From contig CP136067.1 of the NCBI GenBank assembly GCA_032622095.1, forward strand, positions 119,215,281 to 119,279,280: a stretch of 64,000 nt of DNA, written 5' to 3'. Positions 8,645 to 20,869 of the stretch are shown piece after piece; the first letter of the stretch is position 1, and each line of letters begins with the position of its first letter. The stretch is from Siphonodentalium dalli (lineage: Eukaryota; Mollusca; Scaphopoda; Gadilida; Siphonodentaliidae). Both the position numbers and the translations under genes were made by a program. The notes below the pieces were generated by a model. It was not told the origin of the DNA. It saw nothing but the letters and a program-made list of their open reading frames with translations, and made no database searches.

Positions 8645-11260
8645 CATTTCCATTCCATATTTTTATTGAACATCCCAAACATTGACAACATATAAGCAAT
8701 ACTACACAAGCTGTAACAACAGAAAAGTATGATGGGAGTACAATGGGGATCGGAGCACAAGTTATTTCAACTTAGGAAACGCTCATCTCCCCTAATATAA
8801 AGACACGAACTTAAATTTAATGCGGATTGTTCAATGTTCCTGCAAAAGTAAATCTCTTTGTTTATATATATATACATCAGGCTGGTTCAGGAGATAGGGT
8901 AAGGTATTGAATCATCGTACAAAGTATGCAGGTAATAAATGTTATTATGTAGAATCAATTTGTGGTTGGATATTCTCATTACAAAAACGGTGAGACGATA
9001 TAATGTATTTCTGTACAGCTGTGAAAAGAATACAGTTTTCTTTATAGGAAATCAGTGGTGATCCGCAGAATGGACAATATGTAATCAGAATGTGATCAGC
9101 ATCTTCGATATTTTATCCACAGTTACATTTAGGATTTTTTTAGTTTGTCTCCGTTCAAATCACTACATCTGTTTCAGAGTCTACTTAGTAAAATGCTATC
9201 TCTTCTTCTTTCTATACAGTATGAATTTGGTCGTATCAATGTCTTCAGTAGGGGGTTTACAATATTTGAAAATATGGAGATCGAGGTACATTGTTGAGCT
9301 ATTTTGTTCAGACTATTCCAAATCGAAACCAATCGAAACAGTTTGTGTGTTGAGAACCAGGGGTAAAATTTCGAACGTAATTAGGGTTTCTAAATTCATA
9401 TCTATGTTTAGTTATTTCTCCTGTTGTTGGTGGGATTTTATCCAATATATATGGGGGTGCGTTTCGTGTAAGGCGTAACTTGTGCCATTCTCGACTTTGT
9501 GAGAGGGTGTTCCATCCGAGTTCACGTAGTAAATTAACGTTTGAGACAAATTTGGTAAGGTCACTAACAATTCGTGCGGCATCATAATGTAGATCCAGAT
9601 TTTTAAGGATGTACGCTGGTGCATTATCCCATATGATATCACCATAGGCCATTAATGGTAAAACAAAAGTATTATACATCAAATCTAAAGTACGTCTATT
9701 TAAAGTATATTTCATCTTTCTCAGCTGGGCCATTCGAGATGCAACTTTCTTGCACATATTTGCGATTTGAATGTCCCAGTTCATATTAGACTGAATGACG
9801 ATGCCCAAATGTTGATGTGATGTAACAATTTCGATGTCAGCGCCGTTGAATTTTAATGTCATGGGATTTTCAGATAACATAGCTTCTGCTCTGTTCGGTT
9901 TGTAAGAAAACAACATTGCTTATGTTTTGTCAGGATTAAATGTCATTAGCCATTAGCCATTAGCCATTAGCAGCGTGTGATACGATTTAAGTCAGCAGAT
10001 AAGTTTGAGCGCGTCTCTTCTATGGTTTGTGAAACATTTGTAAAACAGGTGTCGTCTGCCTACATACCCAAAATTAAGCCCTGGGGCACTCCTGCTCTAA
10101 GATGCATATAGTCGGATCTTACACCGGAGACAACCACACTCTGTTTACGGTTCGAAATATAATCGCAGAGCCACATTAAAAGGTTACCATCGATGCCGTA
10201 CTGTTTCAGTTTATGTATCAGTCCTGTATGCCAAACTCTCTCAAAAGCCTTAGAAATATCACAAAATATTGAGCAGGTCACTAGTTTACTATCGAGAGAT
10301 TGGCACAAGGAATGGTACACGTCAATTAGTTGGAAAGTAGTCGAGTGGCCTGTGACAAACCCCGATTGATGTTTATATAATAAATCATTAGTATGAAAAT
10401 GTAGCATTAAATGTTTCAAAACTACCTTCTTAACAACTTTTTCCAAGCATGACAGTAATGGTATTGGCCTATAATTTCCTGGATTAGAGCGATCATCTTT
10501 CTTATGGATCGGTATAACGTTAGCTATTTTCCACTCAGATGGAAAAGATTTAAGTGCAAAAGATCTTTTGATGATTATTTTTAGTGGCTGAAACACCGTA
10601 TATACCGTATCTTTGAGCATTTTATATGTTATGCCATCATGGCCGCTCGCATTGCCTACCTTTAGACTTTTGATAGCATCTATAATGTCATCGTCTTTAA
10701 ACTCGATGTCTGACAACGTATTCGAGCATTTATATATAAGGCTTGGTAATATGCAGTTTGTGTCGTTAATAAAAGAGTTCTTTAGAAAAGTTTCATTAAA
10801 TAAGTTGGCTTTCTCGTAGGACTCGGTTATTAAGTTACCACCAGAGGTGGGATCAAGCTGTTTGTATTTTTATTTAATATCTCTTTAACAGTCATCCAGA
10901 AACATTTAGGATTGTTATTTAATGAAAATGTGTTTTATAGTTTATTTTCATAATTAATTTTTAGCATGATTCTTCATATTATTAACTTTATTTCTGATCA
11001 ATTTTTATTTAGTCCAAGCATTGGTTTTATTTGTTTGAATGGCGTTACGTCTCAGTCGATCAAGTTTGCGGATAGCAGTTCTCAGTTCTGAAGTAAACCA
11101 ATGCTTATCACTACGCCTGGTGATCACCTTGTACATTGCATTTGTTCCTAATGGACATGACTGAATCCGGGTACGCCTTCTGCTAATGGTGTTTGCCAGT
11201 CTACTCAATACTAGGTCAATGAGTTCATCGCCTGCGCTGGGTGCATATTATAACTACCAC
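8645..11260 (-). mobile_element. LINE-A: 5'-truncated APE-type LINE (RT part and 3' UTR)
   Basis: Minus strand: EN-RT linker, reverse transcriptase, C-terminal domain, then a 3' UTR with AATAAA (complement at 8662-8667) and a terminal ATGGA-like short repeat. The 3' UTR shows the AAGTT-loop-AACTT hairpin at about 8757-8777 shared with LINE-B and LINE-F. The endonuclease is missing here. A same-family, same-strand endonuclease part lies at 16012-17026, so the two may be one element split by LINE-D. Confidence 0.8.
9000..11208 (-). pseudogene. LINE-A ORF2 remnant: linker, reverse transcriptase, C-terminal Cys/His motif
   Basis: Linker KHWFTSELRTAIRKLDRLRR (about 11040-11100) precedes the RT ORF at 10060-10716. 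RT blocks seen are NYRPIPLLSCLEKV, HQSGFVTGHSTTFQLIDV, the catalytic FCDISKAFERVWH and GVPQGLILG. The segment that normally joins LGP to the YADD box is deleted: the frame reads G-M-stop-ADDTC, so the palm is broken. The thumb and C-terminus continue at 9308-9916 (HQHLGIVIQSNMNWD, AQLRKMKYTLNRRTLDL). A final Cys/His-rich motif (CNCG...DADHILITYC) near 9060-9135 has lost one codon to a stop. A 7-bp repeat (CATTAGC x4) sits at 9943-9971. Non-functional. Confidence 0.8.
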
Positions 11261-11990
11261 GTGTTTCAGTCGAATCCATCCGTATAACATTGAAGGCATA
11301 ATGAACTGTCAAGTTGAACAACAAGTGCTTCACGTTTCCTCAATCCGAATGAATGAATGAATGTAAACTCAGAATAACTTTTATAACAAACGAGAATAGA
11401 AATTAACTCAAATTTGATGTCTTCCTTCCACACGACTCACGAGAGAACACAGCGAATTCACGAGTGCAAGGTCGTCAATCTGACCTGTGAGGCTGTGACG
11501 TTTATTGTTATTGAAATAATTATGTCATGTTGTGGTACAGTCAGGTCCGAAACATTTTGAGAACAATTAAGAGCACTCCATTAAAACGAATTAATTAATT
11601 AATTTAGACTTCTTTTGAAGACAAATTAGACTTTTTCAAAGACAATCAGAATAATGCGTTCTTGTTTATGTATTTTCAATATATTGGCTTAGCCTACCCT
11701 CATGCATTTAGCCACAAAGGCCTATGTTTTATGGAGTTATGTATTTCTATCATGCCGTAAGTCCTCGTTGCGAATCAAGATAGATTGCACGTCATGTCAC
11801 AAATGTGCACTTTTTGGCAATACTCACATAAGAAAATAACATGTTGAACTTGAATCGTATTCGAGGACTTACTTGAAACATATATACTCACCGAATACAA
11901 CACATCATTAAAATAATATGTACTTCATATTACGGTTAGCTCTAGTAACAGTGCACGGACTATACATATTCATGCTTGCATCTTTAATTC
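11261..11990. other. No gene seen
   Basis: AT-rich spacer between LINE-A and the 5' end of LINE-D. It contains a short GAAT repeat (about 11348-11362) and no recognisable coding. Confidence 0.45.
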
Positions 11991-12041
11991 ATTCTGAAGT
12001 GGAGGTTATATATTTCATTCATTCCATTATAGGTCGTATCC

Positions 12042-15000
12042 ATGGCTACACATAACGTAAATCTGAGTGAGGTTCGGGATTCTGATGAATATAACTTTAC
12101 AATGAAATGGAACGAAGCGGAACAGGAAAATGACGAATTGATTAATTCTGCTATTAATACCTGCAATGAATGTCCATACATTTCACCATCACAAGCTATA
12201 GATCAACCAAATACAAAATCTAAATTTTCAATATTCAGCCTCAACTGTCGAAGTATTAACGCGAATTTCGATTCATTGTGTAATCTCCTGTGCGACTTAA
12301 AGTAGAATAATAATTCATTCGACGTTATAGCTTTAACGGAAACATTCAAAATACGTCAAGCATCAAACTTTCAAATACCGGGATATCACCCTATGGAATT
12401 CAAGTGTAGAGCTGACGACGATGATGACAGAGGTGGTGTGTGCCTTTATATAAAAGAATCAATCCACTATAAAAATCGACCCGACCTTAGTGAATTTATT
12501 CCACACGTGATAGAAACAATATTCGTGGAAATCAACCCAGGAAAAAATGACTCTCGGATAATCGGCTGCGTTTATAGACCAAATACCGCACCAAAGGCCA
12601 ACATTGATAAATGTTTTGAAAAAATTCGACGATATTCTAGAAAAAATTAATAACCACAAATCATATATATCAGGAGACTTTAATATTGACCTCCTCAATT
12701 TCAACTCTCATACAAAAACGAATGATTTCATAAATAACATTTTCACAAGAGGATTCGTGCCAAGGATAACTAAACCCACTCGAATGACTGATCATTCAGC
12801 AACTCTTATCGATAATATATATACCAATAATCTACAAGGCGAATGTAAATCTGGTATAATCACTTCGCCATATTTTATTCTGAATCTAACCAAAAGAGAC
12901 AAAACAGCCCCAATAATAATGAATCTATCACTAACCAAAGAAGTTTTAGTCCTAATAACATAATTAGATTCAAAAATCTTTTAAAATCTTGTACCTTTGA
13001 CTCCGTCACATCTTGTAGAAATGTCGACCAAGCATATGACATCTTCTTAGATATCTATATGAATGCATATGAACTAGCTTTCCCCATCAAAAGTCGACAT
13101 ATACCCAAAACATTCATAAAACGCGAACCTTGGATGACATCTGGATTGATTAAGTCAAGTATTGTTAAGAACCAGCTATATTTACGCAAATTGAATAAAC
13201 CCACGGAAACGAACGTAAATAAATATTTGAGTTATCGTACCTTATATAATAAACTAACCAGAAGGAGTAAAAATATATACTATACAAATATTCTAGAAGT
13301 AAATAAAAATAACTTAAAGGCACGTGCGGCCTTAGTTGTCGAAAATATTCATATTTGTTCCAATCACCGTAAACAGAAAAACATTAAAACGCATTCAGTT
13401 TCGTTCATATATACCATGACCATCTCGTAAACAGCATGTTATCATACAGATTTACTATATTTTACCTAAGCAAGAGCCCGATTGTGTTACAGAATACAAC
13501 ACAATGCTGCTGGCTAATCACACACAAATGGCATAAACGCTCTTTATTCGTTCCATATCAGGAATTCACCCACAAAGAACGCTCTTTATGTTTACCATCA
13601 TAATATAAACAAACACCAGAAAAGTAACTTTTTATGCCTTTGTTTACATAACAATGGTAAAAAATATGACAATAACATACTGTTTATGCGATATTTCATA
13701 TTTGTATACGGACAAAGTCTGTCTACATTTTGATGTTCTTTCTGTTTGTGGCGGTTTTTGACGGGTGGAAATATTTTCACAGGATACCCACCGCCAAGGC
13801 CAACCGTACCTTTAAAGAAAACATGGGAAATACTTAAGGGTGCATTGAAGATAAATGGAAACACAAATATTAACACAAAGACTTTTACTGAAAACGGAAT
13901 AGAACTTGAAAATTCCAAACTCATATCGGAAAGGTTCAATGACTTTTTCTCAAAAATTGGGCGGGAAACCAGCCAACTTAATGAACATGAAAATGACTCA
14001 CATTTTTACAAATTTTCTTCATAACCGCAAACCAGACGACATCAATTTCAAAATAATTCCGACCTCAATACAGGAGATCATCCTCACATGTTTGTATATG
14101 ACTGGAACAGTATCAAGGGACTTCAATGGTATATCAACTAAACTTATCAAGGAAACAATTGAGGAGATAGCCCCAGCATTATTGCATATTTTTAACTTGT
14201 CCTTAGAGCATGGAATAGTCCCTAACAAAATGAAAATTTCTAAAGTAGTCCCGATCCCAAAAAATAATACCACTCATGAAATCTCCAACTACAGACCTAT
14301 CAGCATTCTTCCAGCTATCTCGAAACTTCTCGAAAAAATAATGCATAAACGATTACTAGACTTCTTAAATGAACAAAACATACTCTATAAACACCAATAC
14401 GGCTTCCGTCCTAATCATTCAACCTTCCATCCTGTATTACACATCCTCGATCAAGTTGTCTCAAATAATGACATCATGACAAGAGATTCCAATTTAGCTC
14501 TATTCCTCGACCTCTCAAAAGCATTTGATAAGATAAATCACGATATTTTACTTCATAAACTAGATCACTATGGCATACGGGGCACAGCATACTCATGGTT
14601 TCGGAGCTATCTGCAAAATAGAAGGCAATATGTTGAACTCAATGGTACCAAATCTAAATTAACGGAAGTGACGTGTGGAGTGCCACAGGCTTCAGTACTG
14701 GGACCGATAATTTTCTTAATCTACGTTAACGATATGTCCAACTCGACAACCATGGATATCTTGTCATACGCGGACGATACGACTCTAGTAACTGGTGGAA
14801 AAAATGGCATCCTTGTAGAAAGTTATGTGAATAATGAGTTACGCAACATATTTTATTGGTGCTGTAGCAATAAGTTAGTGATCAACACAAAAAAGCAACT
14901 ATATGCTAATACACACAGAGAGCAATGATAACAAATGGAACTTCATAAAGGTTTACTTAAATAATACGGAACTAAATAATATAGGAAATCTTGAGCACGA

Positions 15001-15500
15001 ATCCTCCACAAAATTCTTAGGAATCCATATAGATGAAAACCTGACCTTTAAAAAACATGTGTCCTCAGTTTGTTCTAAAGTGGTGAATGCCATATACCAC
15101 ATCAATAAAGTTAAACACTTCTTTCCTGGTAGCGCACTTAAAACATTATATTATGCTCTAATACAAAGCCATCTTGTCTACGGTGTTCAAATTTGGGGAC
15201 ACGTCCCAGCGGTCAAAAATATTTTCATGCTTCAAAAACGCGCGATACGAGTTTTATGTAATAAGAAATAAAGAAGCCACACAGAACCTCTTTTTAAAAA
15301 AGAAAATATACTCAAAATCTACGACATCCACAAAGTACAAGCGGCTGCATGATTGCTATTATATGCGCTTAATAGAATCATTCACCGACATGTTTACGAA
15401 ACGCAAAACCGGACCAGACACCCGGCAAAAGCACCCACTATTTAAAAAAAACCAAGAACATCTTGGTCCCAACAACTACCATTCCATTCTTATCTAACCA
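12042..15500 (+). pseudogene. LINE-D ORF2-like: AP-endonuclease plus reverse transcriptase, multiply broken
   Basis: Endonuclease blocks: FSIFSLNCRSINANF (12.23 kb, followed by a stop), DVIALTETF, GGVCLYIKES, GDFNIDLLNF (after a frameshift near 12600) and TLIDNIYTN. The final Ser-Asp-His motif is lost. Linker: REPWMTSGLIKSS and SKNIYYTNILEVNKNNLK, interrupted by the TTAA element and resuming exactly with KKTWEILKG. RT blocks: NYRPISILPAISKLLEK, YGFRPNHST, LFLDLSKAFDKINHDIL, CGVPQASVLGPIIFLIYVND (G of PQG replaced by A) and SYADDTTL. Frames change at about 12.6, 13.0, 13.95, 14.9 and 15.25 kb. The encoded enzyme would nick DNA and copy its own RNA, but this copy cannot. Confidence 0.85.
13318..13811 (-). 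mobile_element. 494-bp TTAA-target element, copy 2 (inside LINE-D)
   Basis: TTAA duplicated at 13314-13317 and 13812-13815. Same length as, and inverse of, 5304-5797. Removing the insert and one TTAA joins the LINE frame as NNLK then KKTWEI, matching the KDMKKTWQI of LINE-E, which proves both borders. Confidence 0.9.
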
Positions 15501-15885
15501 TCTGGAACAACTTAGATAAGGAATTTACATCATACCAATCCAGGCACACATTCAAACGGCGTTTACATGCCGATTGCATTAAAAAATATGCTGCAACAAT
15601 TAAATGCAACAATCAAAGATGTCCCGACTGTGTGGTAGCTCGTCAATAAGTGACTTCCGCTATATCGCAATCCACAACCTCACTCAACACATTCCTACTC
15701 GACTTTCAAGGAACATCCAACTGATAAGAGGCAAACCATCGAGTAACCAATAATCGATTTATCTAGACGTATACCCTCCATGCATATAGTCCAGTTAAAT
15801 GCAACCATTGTGAGATACATAATTATTTAGCAGTGCATTGTAAAATGAATCCTGACCGCCTATCGTAACACCTTTTCATCTTTAA

Positions 15886-15928
15886 GGGGGCGGCAGTAAG
15901 ACAGTCTAGCCTGACTATGCCACCCCCT
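15886..15928 (+). other. LINE-D 3' UTR stem-loop
   Basis: GGGGGCGGCA pairs (with one bulge) with TGCCACCCCC around an 18-22 nt loop, about 80 bp before the tail. It probably serves as the structure recognised by the element's RT; that role is inferred from position. Confidence 0.55.
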
Positions 15929-16011
15929 CGAATATACAATGTAATATTTGTCAAATGTATCATGTATTAATATGTGTATATTGAAATAAAATATCCTATC
16001 CTATCCTATCC

Positions 16012-17026
16012 TCTCGGTGTGGGATACCTATCTTCATTACATTCATATAACTGTCAGTAATAATTCGAACTATTTCTTCAATATCTGCGGATGCGTCCGG
16101 TAGAAGATCACAATTTATGTCCGTAATCATTTGTGTTTGCTCTCGGAAAATCAGCTACATTATAATGCCAAATGAGTTTTCGTTGTTCTTCGTGTCGGCT
16201 ATACTCAAAATACAAGGAAGCTATTACGGCAAAGTGGTCCGAAGTGGTACGCCCAATGTCAATGGTGTCATGGTCACTTACAATTATGGGTCCAGTAGAG
16301 TAGCAGAAGGCGGTCCTATGCGTGTTGGGGTTGAGGTTATATTACGAAGGCTTTGATTGTTTATAATATTATTTATGTCCGACGTGGGGTCCAACAGGTT
16401 AGAGTTCAAGTCTCCGATCAGAATGACTGGTCTGTTAGCACTAAGTATGGTATCTAGCGCGGAGTGGAGGTTTTGCCACTAGTTAGAATTTGAGAACTGT
16501 TGTGATCTATATGTGAGGGCCATAATATACGTAAGGGATTTTGAATTTATTTGAAACCATAATATACTTTCGTCAAATTCTAATTCTTCCATGCGTTTGT
16601 AAATTATGTGATCAGCTATATATACACATACGCCTCCTCAGTAGCTGTTTCGATCTTTTCTAATAGGTCAATAACATATGGAATTTGGATCAGATCAGAA
16701 CTGAAGGAGGGTTCTAAGTGGGTTTCTGTAAAACAAATTACATCGTATTCGTTTATAGTAGTTAATATTTTATCTAGTTTGTTCCTCAAACTGCGTACAT
16801 TCAAGTGGAAAATATTAAGAGTGTGTCCACTAGTTTCCGGTCCGGGACATGGATGAATATCTCCACACATTAACACTAATATAGATGCTATCAGCAAGAA
16901 TTTTAGATTAGGATACCTCAGTTTAAGGAAATTGACAGCATTTCCTGTTTTTTGTCTACTTGCACAACTTTTCGTTGAATCGAAGATACCAATGGACTGT
17001 CTGTACTGAACCAAGTCAACCAACAT
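16012..17026 (-). mobile_element. LINE-C: endonuclease part of a NPGP-type LINE (possibly 5' half of LINE-A)
   Basis: Minus strand from ATG at 17026: LVQYRQSIGIFD leader (as in LINE-F), a hydrophobic segment, then GDIHPCPGP (CPGP codons at 16838-16849). The AP-endonuclease follows: IFHLNVRSLRNKLDKI, ICFTETHLEPSF, GVCVYIADHIIY (after a frameshift at the Gly-Gly block, about 16635), ILIGDLNSNLLDP, and an intact catalytic TTSDHFAV. It ends in the EN-RT linker (NVMKIGIPHRE) exactly where the LINE-D tail begins. The domains present complement those in LINE-A, and orientation and family are the same. Confidence 0.75.
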
Positions 17027-17034
17027 CCCTGGGT

Positions 17035-17126
17035 GTGAGGGTGTATTAGCCAAGCACAGACGCCCACATAGTCCGAGCTGGGGGTGAGGGTGTATTAGCC
17101 AAGCACAGACGCCCACATAGTCCGAG
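17035..17126. repeat. Direct tandem duplication, two 49-bp units
   Basis: 'gtgagggtgtattagccaag' and the following 25 bp occur at 17035 and again at 17084, nearly identical. It lies just upstream of the LINE-C start codon. Confidence 0.8.
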
Positions 17127-18257
17127 CGATGCAATTTTAAATGCGAAAAATCCTATTCCTGAACCAACCATGTGATGATGAAAACATAAAACAGTTACAA
17201 ATAAACATATATACAAGAAAATAAATATCATTCGAAAGTTACCTACTTTCGAGACAGGTGGATTGTATGTGCGAGTGACAATTTCGATATTTTATCAGCA
17301 TTAACAAATTAATGATCGCCAAATATGATGGTAAAAACACTACGTTTAATCCAGTGTGTATTAGCAGAAGCAGGTCAGTCTATACGGTGACCCAGATACA
17401 TGCAGTAGTACACAGTGAAGCTAATTGATCATGTGAGAGACACTTATGAATATTTTAATGATGACCCAGATAAAACTCCATAGCTATTGGTTAAGAGTAA
17501 ATTTGAGCGCAAAGGTCAATCGCGTGTCATGTATAAATATGCAAATTATATGCATGGGGTCACGTGTTTGTTGACCCACATATACTGTAATTGCAGCGAT
17601 TGGTCGACAGGCACGTGCGTCTGTTGGGGCATCAGAATATACACATTGTAGTATAATCGGGTAAATTTCTGAAGTCCGAAATACTGAATGTCCATAAAAA
17701 GTGACTATTTAAGCTGAAAATGGTTGAAGCAACACAAATGGAATTGTCACACACGATTTTAAAAACAAAGTTACATTTATTGTTGATATTATTGAAAATT
17801 TGAGTCTCCAGTACACAAAAGAGGCGCTGTACGTATTTTTTTCGTGAGTTAAATTAGGTCAGAAATATATAGGCCACATAATCAATATATCATGTGTTGC
17901 AATTGGATGTAACAAGATACTTCAATTGGGATTACTAACATGATAGTATAAATAATATTCTAATACTGGTGCCACACAAAATTGTTAAACACAGGAGTGT
18001 CCACAAAAGGAGGCCATTGTGCGTTGTGTTGTTAACAATATGGTGAAAAACAAATGTGACATGTAGACTAGTTATTTTGGTATTGATCAATTAACACAAC
18101 AGATGTTTGTGATTTATGCAGTTCTACCAGACTTTTAAAGCTATATGAACCACAAGGATAGAACTCATTCAGTACATGAGAATTGACTGTACGTTATGTA
18201 AATATATGTGTTTAGTTATACATGTACACGAAAACATTATATAAACATGTACGATAA
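17127..18257. other. No gene seen
   Basis: AT-rich non-coding sequence. No ORF of note, no recognised repeat. Confidence 0.45.
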
Positions 18258-18455
18258 CACATGGAAAACAAGAAGTAATATTCAAATAAATCAGTTATAA
18301 AATAGTATACACAAAACTAACTGTTCGTTGAGAATTTTGGCGCACAACAGAGTCTAGTCTGAATCAGGTAATGGTTATAAACAATAATTTACAACATTGG
18401 CCAGTTTTCAATATTTTCAGGAATAATATTAACAAAATAATTATTTGTCGGTTTA
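18258..18455 (+). repeat. Outer direct repeat, left copy (pairs with 26960-27160)
   Basis: From 'ggaaaacaagaagtaatatt' to 'ttttcaggaataa', high similarity with 26960-27160 with small indels. It lies just outside repeat A1; its partner lies just outside B2. Confidence 0.75.
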
Positions 18456-18521
18456 TGTTTTGAAAGGAGCACGAGTTGAATAACCATAATCAAAAATGTG
18501 TATATAAAGTTGTGAAGTTAA

Positions 18522-18735
18522 ATAAAACCTTGATTATGAAATAATCAATTTTATTTTTCTAGGGAGCGTACAAAATTAAATAGGTCCGGGACTCCGGTAC
18601 CCCTTTAACAACAGGATGTACATTTTATATACGGTCATGCGCAGTCTCTTTGTCCGCCATCTATCGGGAATAGAATCAATATTTATTTTGTCCAAACATA
18701 ATTCCCGTAATTCCTTTTATATCAGAATTCATTTT
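18522..18735 (+). repeat. Split direct repeat A1
   Basis: 214 bp, from 'ataaaaccttgattatg' to 'cagaattcatttt'. Almost identical to A2 at 26251-26463 (about two small differences). Flanks beyond both ends are unrelated. Confidence 0.85.
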
Positions 18736-20869
18736 AACGTCCCGTTGGTTGTGTTATTTGTCGCGACATAATAGTCAATAGTTTCTTTTTTCAACTTATA
18801 TAAGTAAAAAAAAAATTCACTGTTTATTTACGGGGACACGTGTTTCAATATTTCAGTGTTCGGCGTCAGACACGTCCCAGTACATTTTTCTTCTATTTAG
18901 TTACTATTATCTTTCCTAATTCGCCTCGGGGCGTTATACATAGATTGTAGTTATCAGTGCAATAATTTATTTATGTTGCACGAATGAACAATTTGCTAAT
19001 GCTATTTTTTGCACGAAATTGGGACAAATGATAATGCTATCCGCTACAACTTCCGGATATTTATCACATCGTTGTTCCGTTTTGTTGGATACCCGTTTTA
19101 TCGCTGCATTCCTACTTTTTGGTTGTACTCGTGAATAAGGAATCGCGAACTGGTATCTCGGTTTAGTCTATGTTTCCGCTTTGGCAAAAATAAACCTGTT
19201 TCACCTTCTTTAGAAGAAAGCTACTATTGTACTCCAAAAATAACAGTGATCAGGGCACAAATACTACAGAGTTATATGTACTCTATAAGACTGGAATTTA
19301 CAATTACATGGATCTTTTAACTTAAGTTTTACCGTCCTGTAAAAGCCAGCTTTTGTTACTAGGACGTAACAACTACACAAGTTTAAGTTAACTTAAGTAA
19401 TTTATGTTTATCCTTAATTTTAACCTGCCATGTCATGTGTGGTCAGGGTTCTCCTAACTATTAGTAAAGACGAGATTTCCTACATTGAGCTGGACTCAAC
19501 TCTGTTGCAAGTTAAAACACACAAACCGGGTAACCTTTCATAAAAAAGGTACAGATCAAATGACTTGGATTTCCTTTTAATGTTACACCAAGTGACTTCA
19601 GCGCTTGGTATAAATGAGTAAAGTGTGGGTTGGGGCAACAAACATGTGCTGCTGTCCCACAAGGTGATTTTTAAGTACAAATGAATTAAGACATTGTGGA
19701 CACTGGCATGCATTTAACAATAGCAAACGGTACTACCATGATGGAATATCCTTTTGCAATCCGACATAGCTCGGTGAGCGCTTGAGTGTTTTAGCTGCTC
19801 ATACCCACTTATTCTATACTTCTTAGAGAGCTTATACATGCATCCAGATGTTCAAGTGCATTGGTCAATTAACTCACATGAGCTAGTTAGGACATATTTG
19901 ATTTGCCCATCGGTGGTATTATTCCAGGGTGGTTGGTCAATGTTGGCTTGGCTGTATTCTGGAGATTTCGACATACATAAATAATCACACATACATTAAA
20001 AATTTAAAATTACATAGACAGTTTTATAGTACTTATGGCTGTTGAGACATTGTCGAACAGTGTTCGGGATCTCTTTTGGGACAAATAGAACAATATGGTT
20101 GGCATTTTGACAACTGTTTTGCGTTTAGTTTTATCCCTAAAATATTTCTTCAGATTTGCTGGAGTTATTGTAAATTCTTCGCTTGGTTACTTATGAGGCT
20201 GTTCGCGGGACTATGGGTCGTTTCTTGCACATAAAGCCGTTTTGACAAACCATTAGCTTTTAAAATCTTTTCGTCATATTGGTAACGATATTTTACTACA
20301 TGAGTCTTAACACATGTATATATTGATCAACCTTATACATATTACCAGTACACATGAACATTAATTTCACCTGATCAGTTGATATTTAATTCTTCACCTT
20401 GCAGGACGGGACACACCACTATAATTGTGACTATATCTACATGTATGCTACCATATATATACTTGTAGTTTATTAACTTTAAAAGAATTTATAGCTAATG
20501 CAGTTATAATATCTGTTTTCTCTCAGGGCATGTTTCTTCCAGGAACATTGAGGCCTCGACTTGATGGTGACACAATTTGTATGCAAATTTTACTCTGCCT
20601 TTTCAGTCAGCATTATTAAAATTTTCGGTTTAAAACACGGATACACAATTATACTTGTCGCGAGGTGTATATCGGTACTGGTTGTTTATTAGTGTATAGC
20701 TAATGCTAACTTTTCAGTGTTCGCGTTGCTGTATAGCAATCTGGTTATTGTGCAATGTTTTATAACCAGGCGGTTATTATTATCGTTTATAAACATTTGG
20801 CTCTATACATGCGTTTATCATTCCAGATTTGTGGAAGTGATTTGCGATTGTTGCTTTAATTTACAGGTG
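18736..20869. other. Interior of the split-repeat element, no gene seen
   Basis: AT-rich, no ORF with recognisable motifs. One 77-codon minus ORF (19480-19713) has no supporting features. Confidence 0.45.

Larger units (their letters stand above)
11990..16011 (+). mobile_element. LINE-D: near full-length, decayed APE-type LINE with (TATCC)n tail
   Basis: Plus strand: N-terminal leader (ATG at 12042), AP-endonuclease, linker, reverse transcriptase, C-terminal region, then a 3' UTR with a GC stem-loop at 15886-15928, AATAAA at 15985-15990 and a (TATCC)n tail to 16011. It abuts LINE-C, whose EN-linker reading frame stops at the junction, so LINE-D inserted into LINE-C. It contains the 494-bp TTAA element at 13318-13811. 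It is the same family as LINE-E. Confidence 0.85.
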
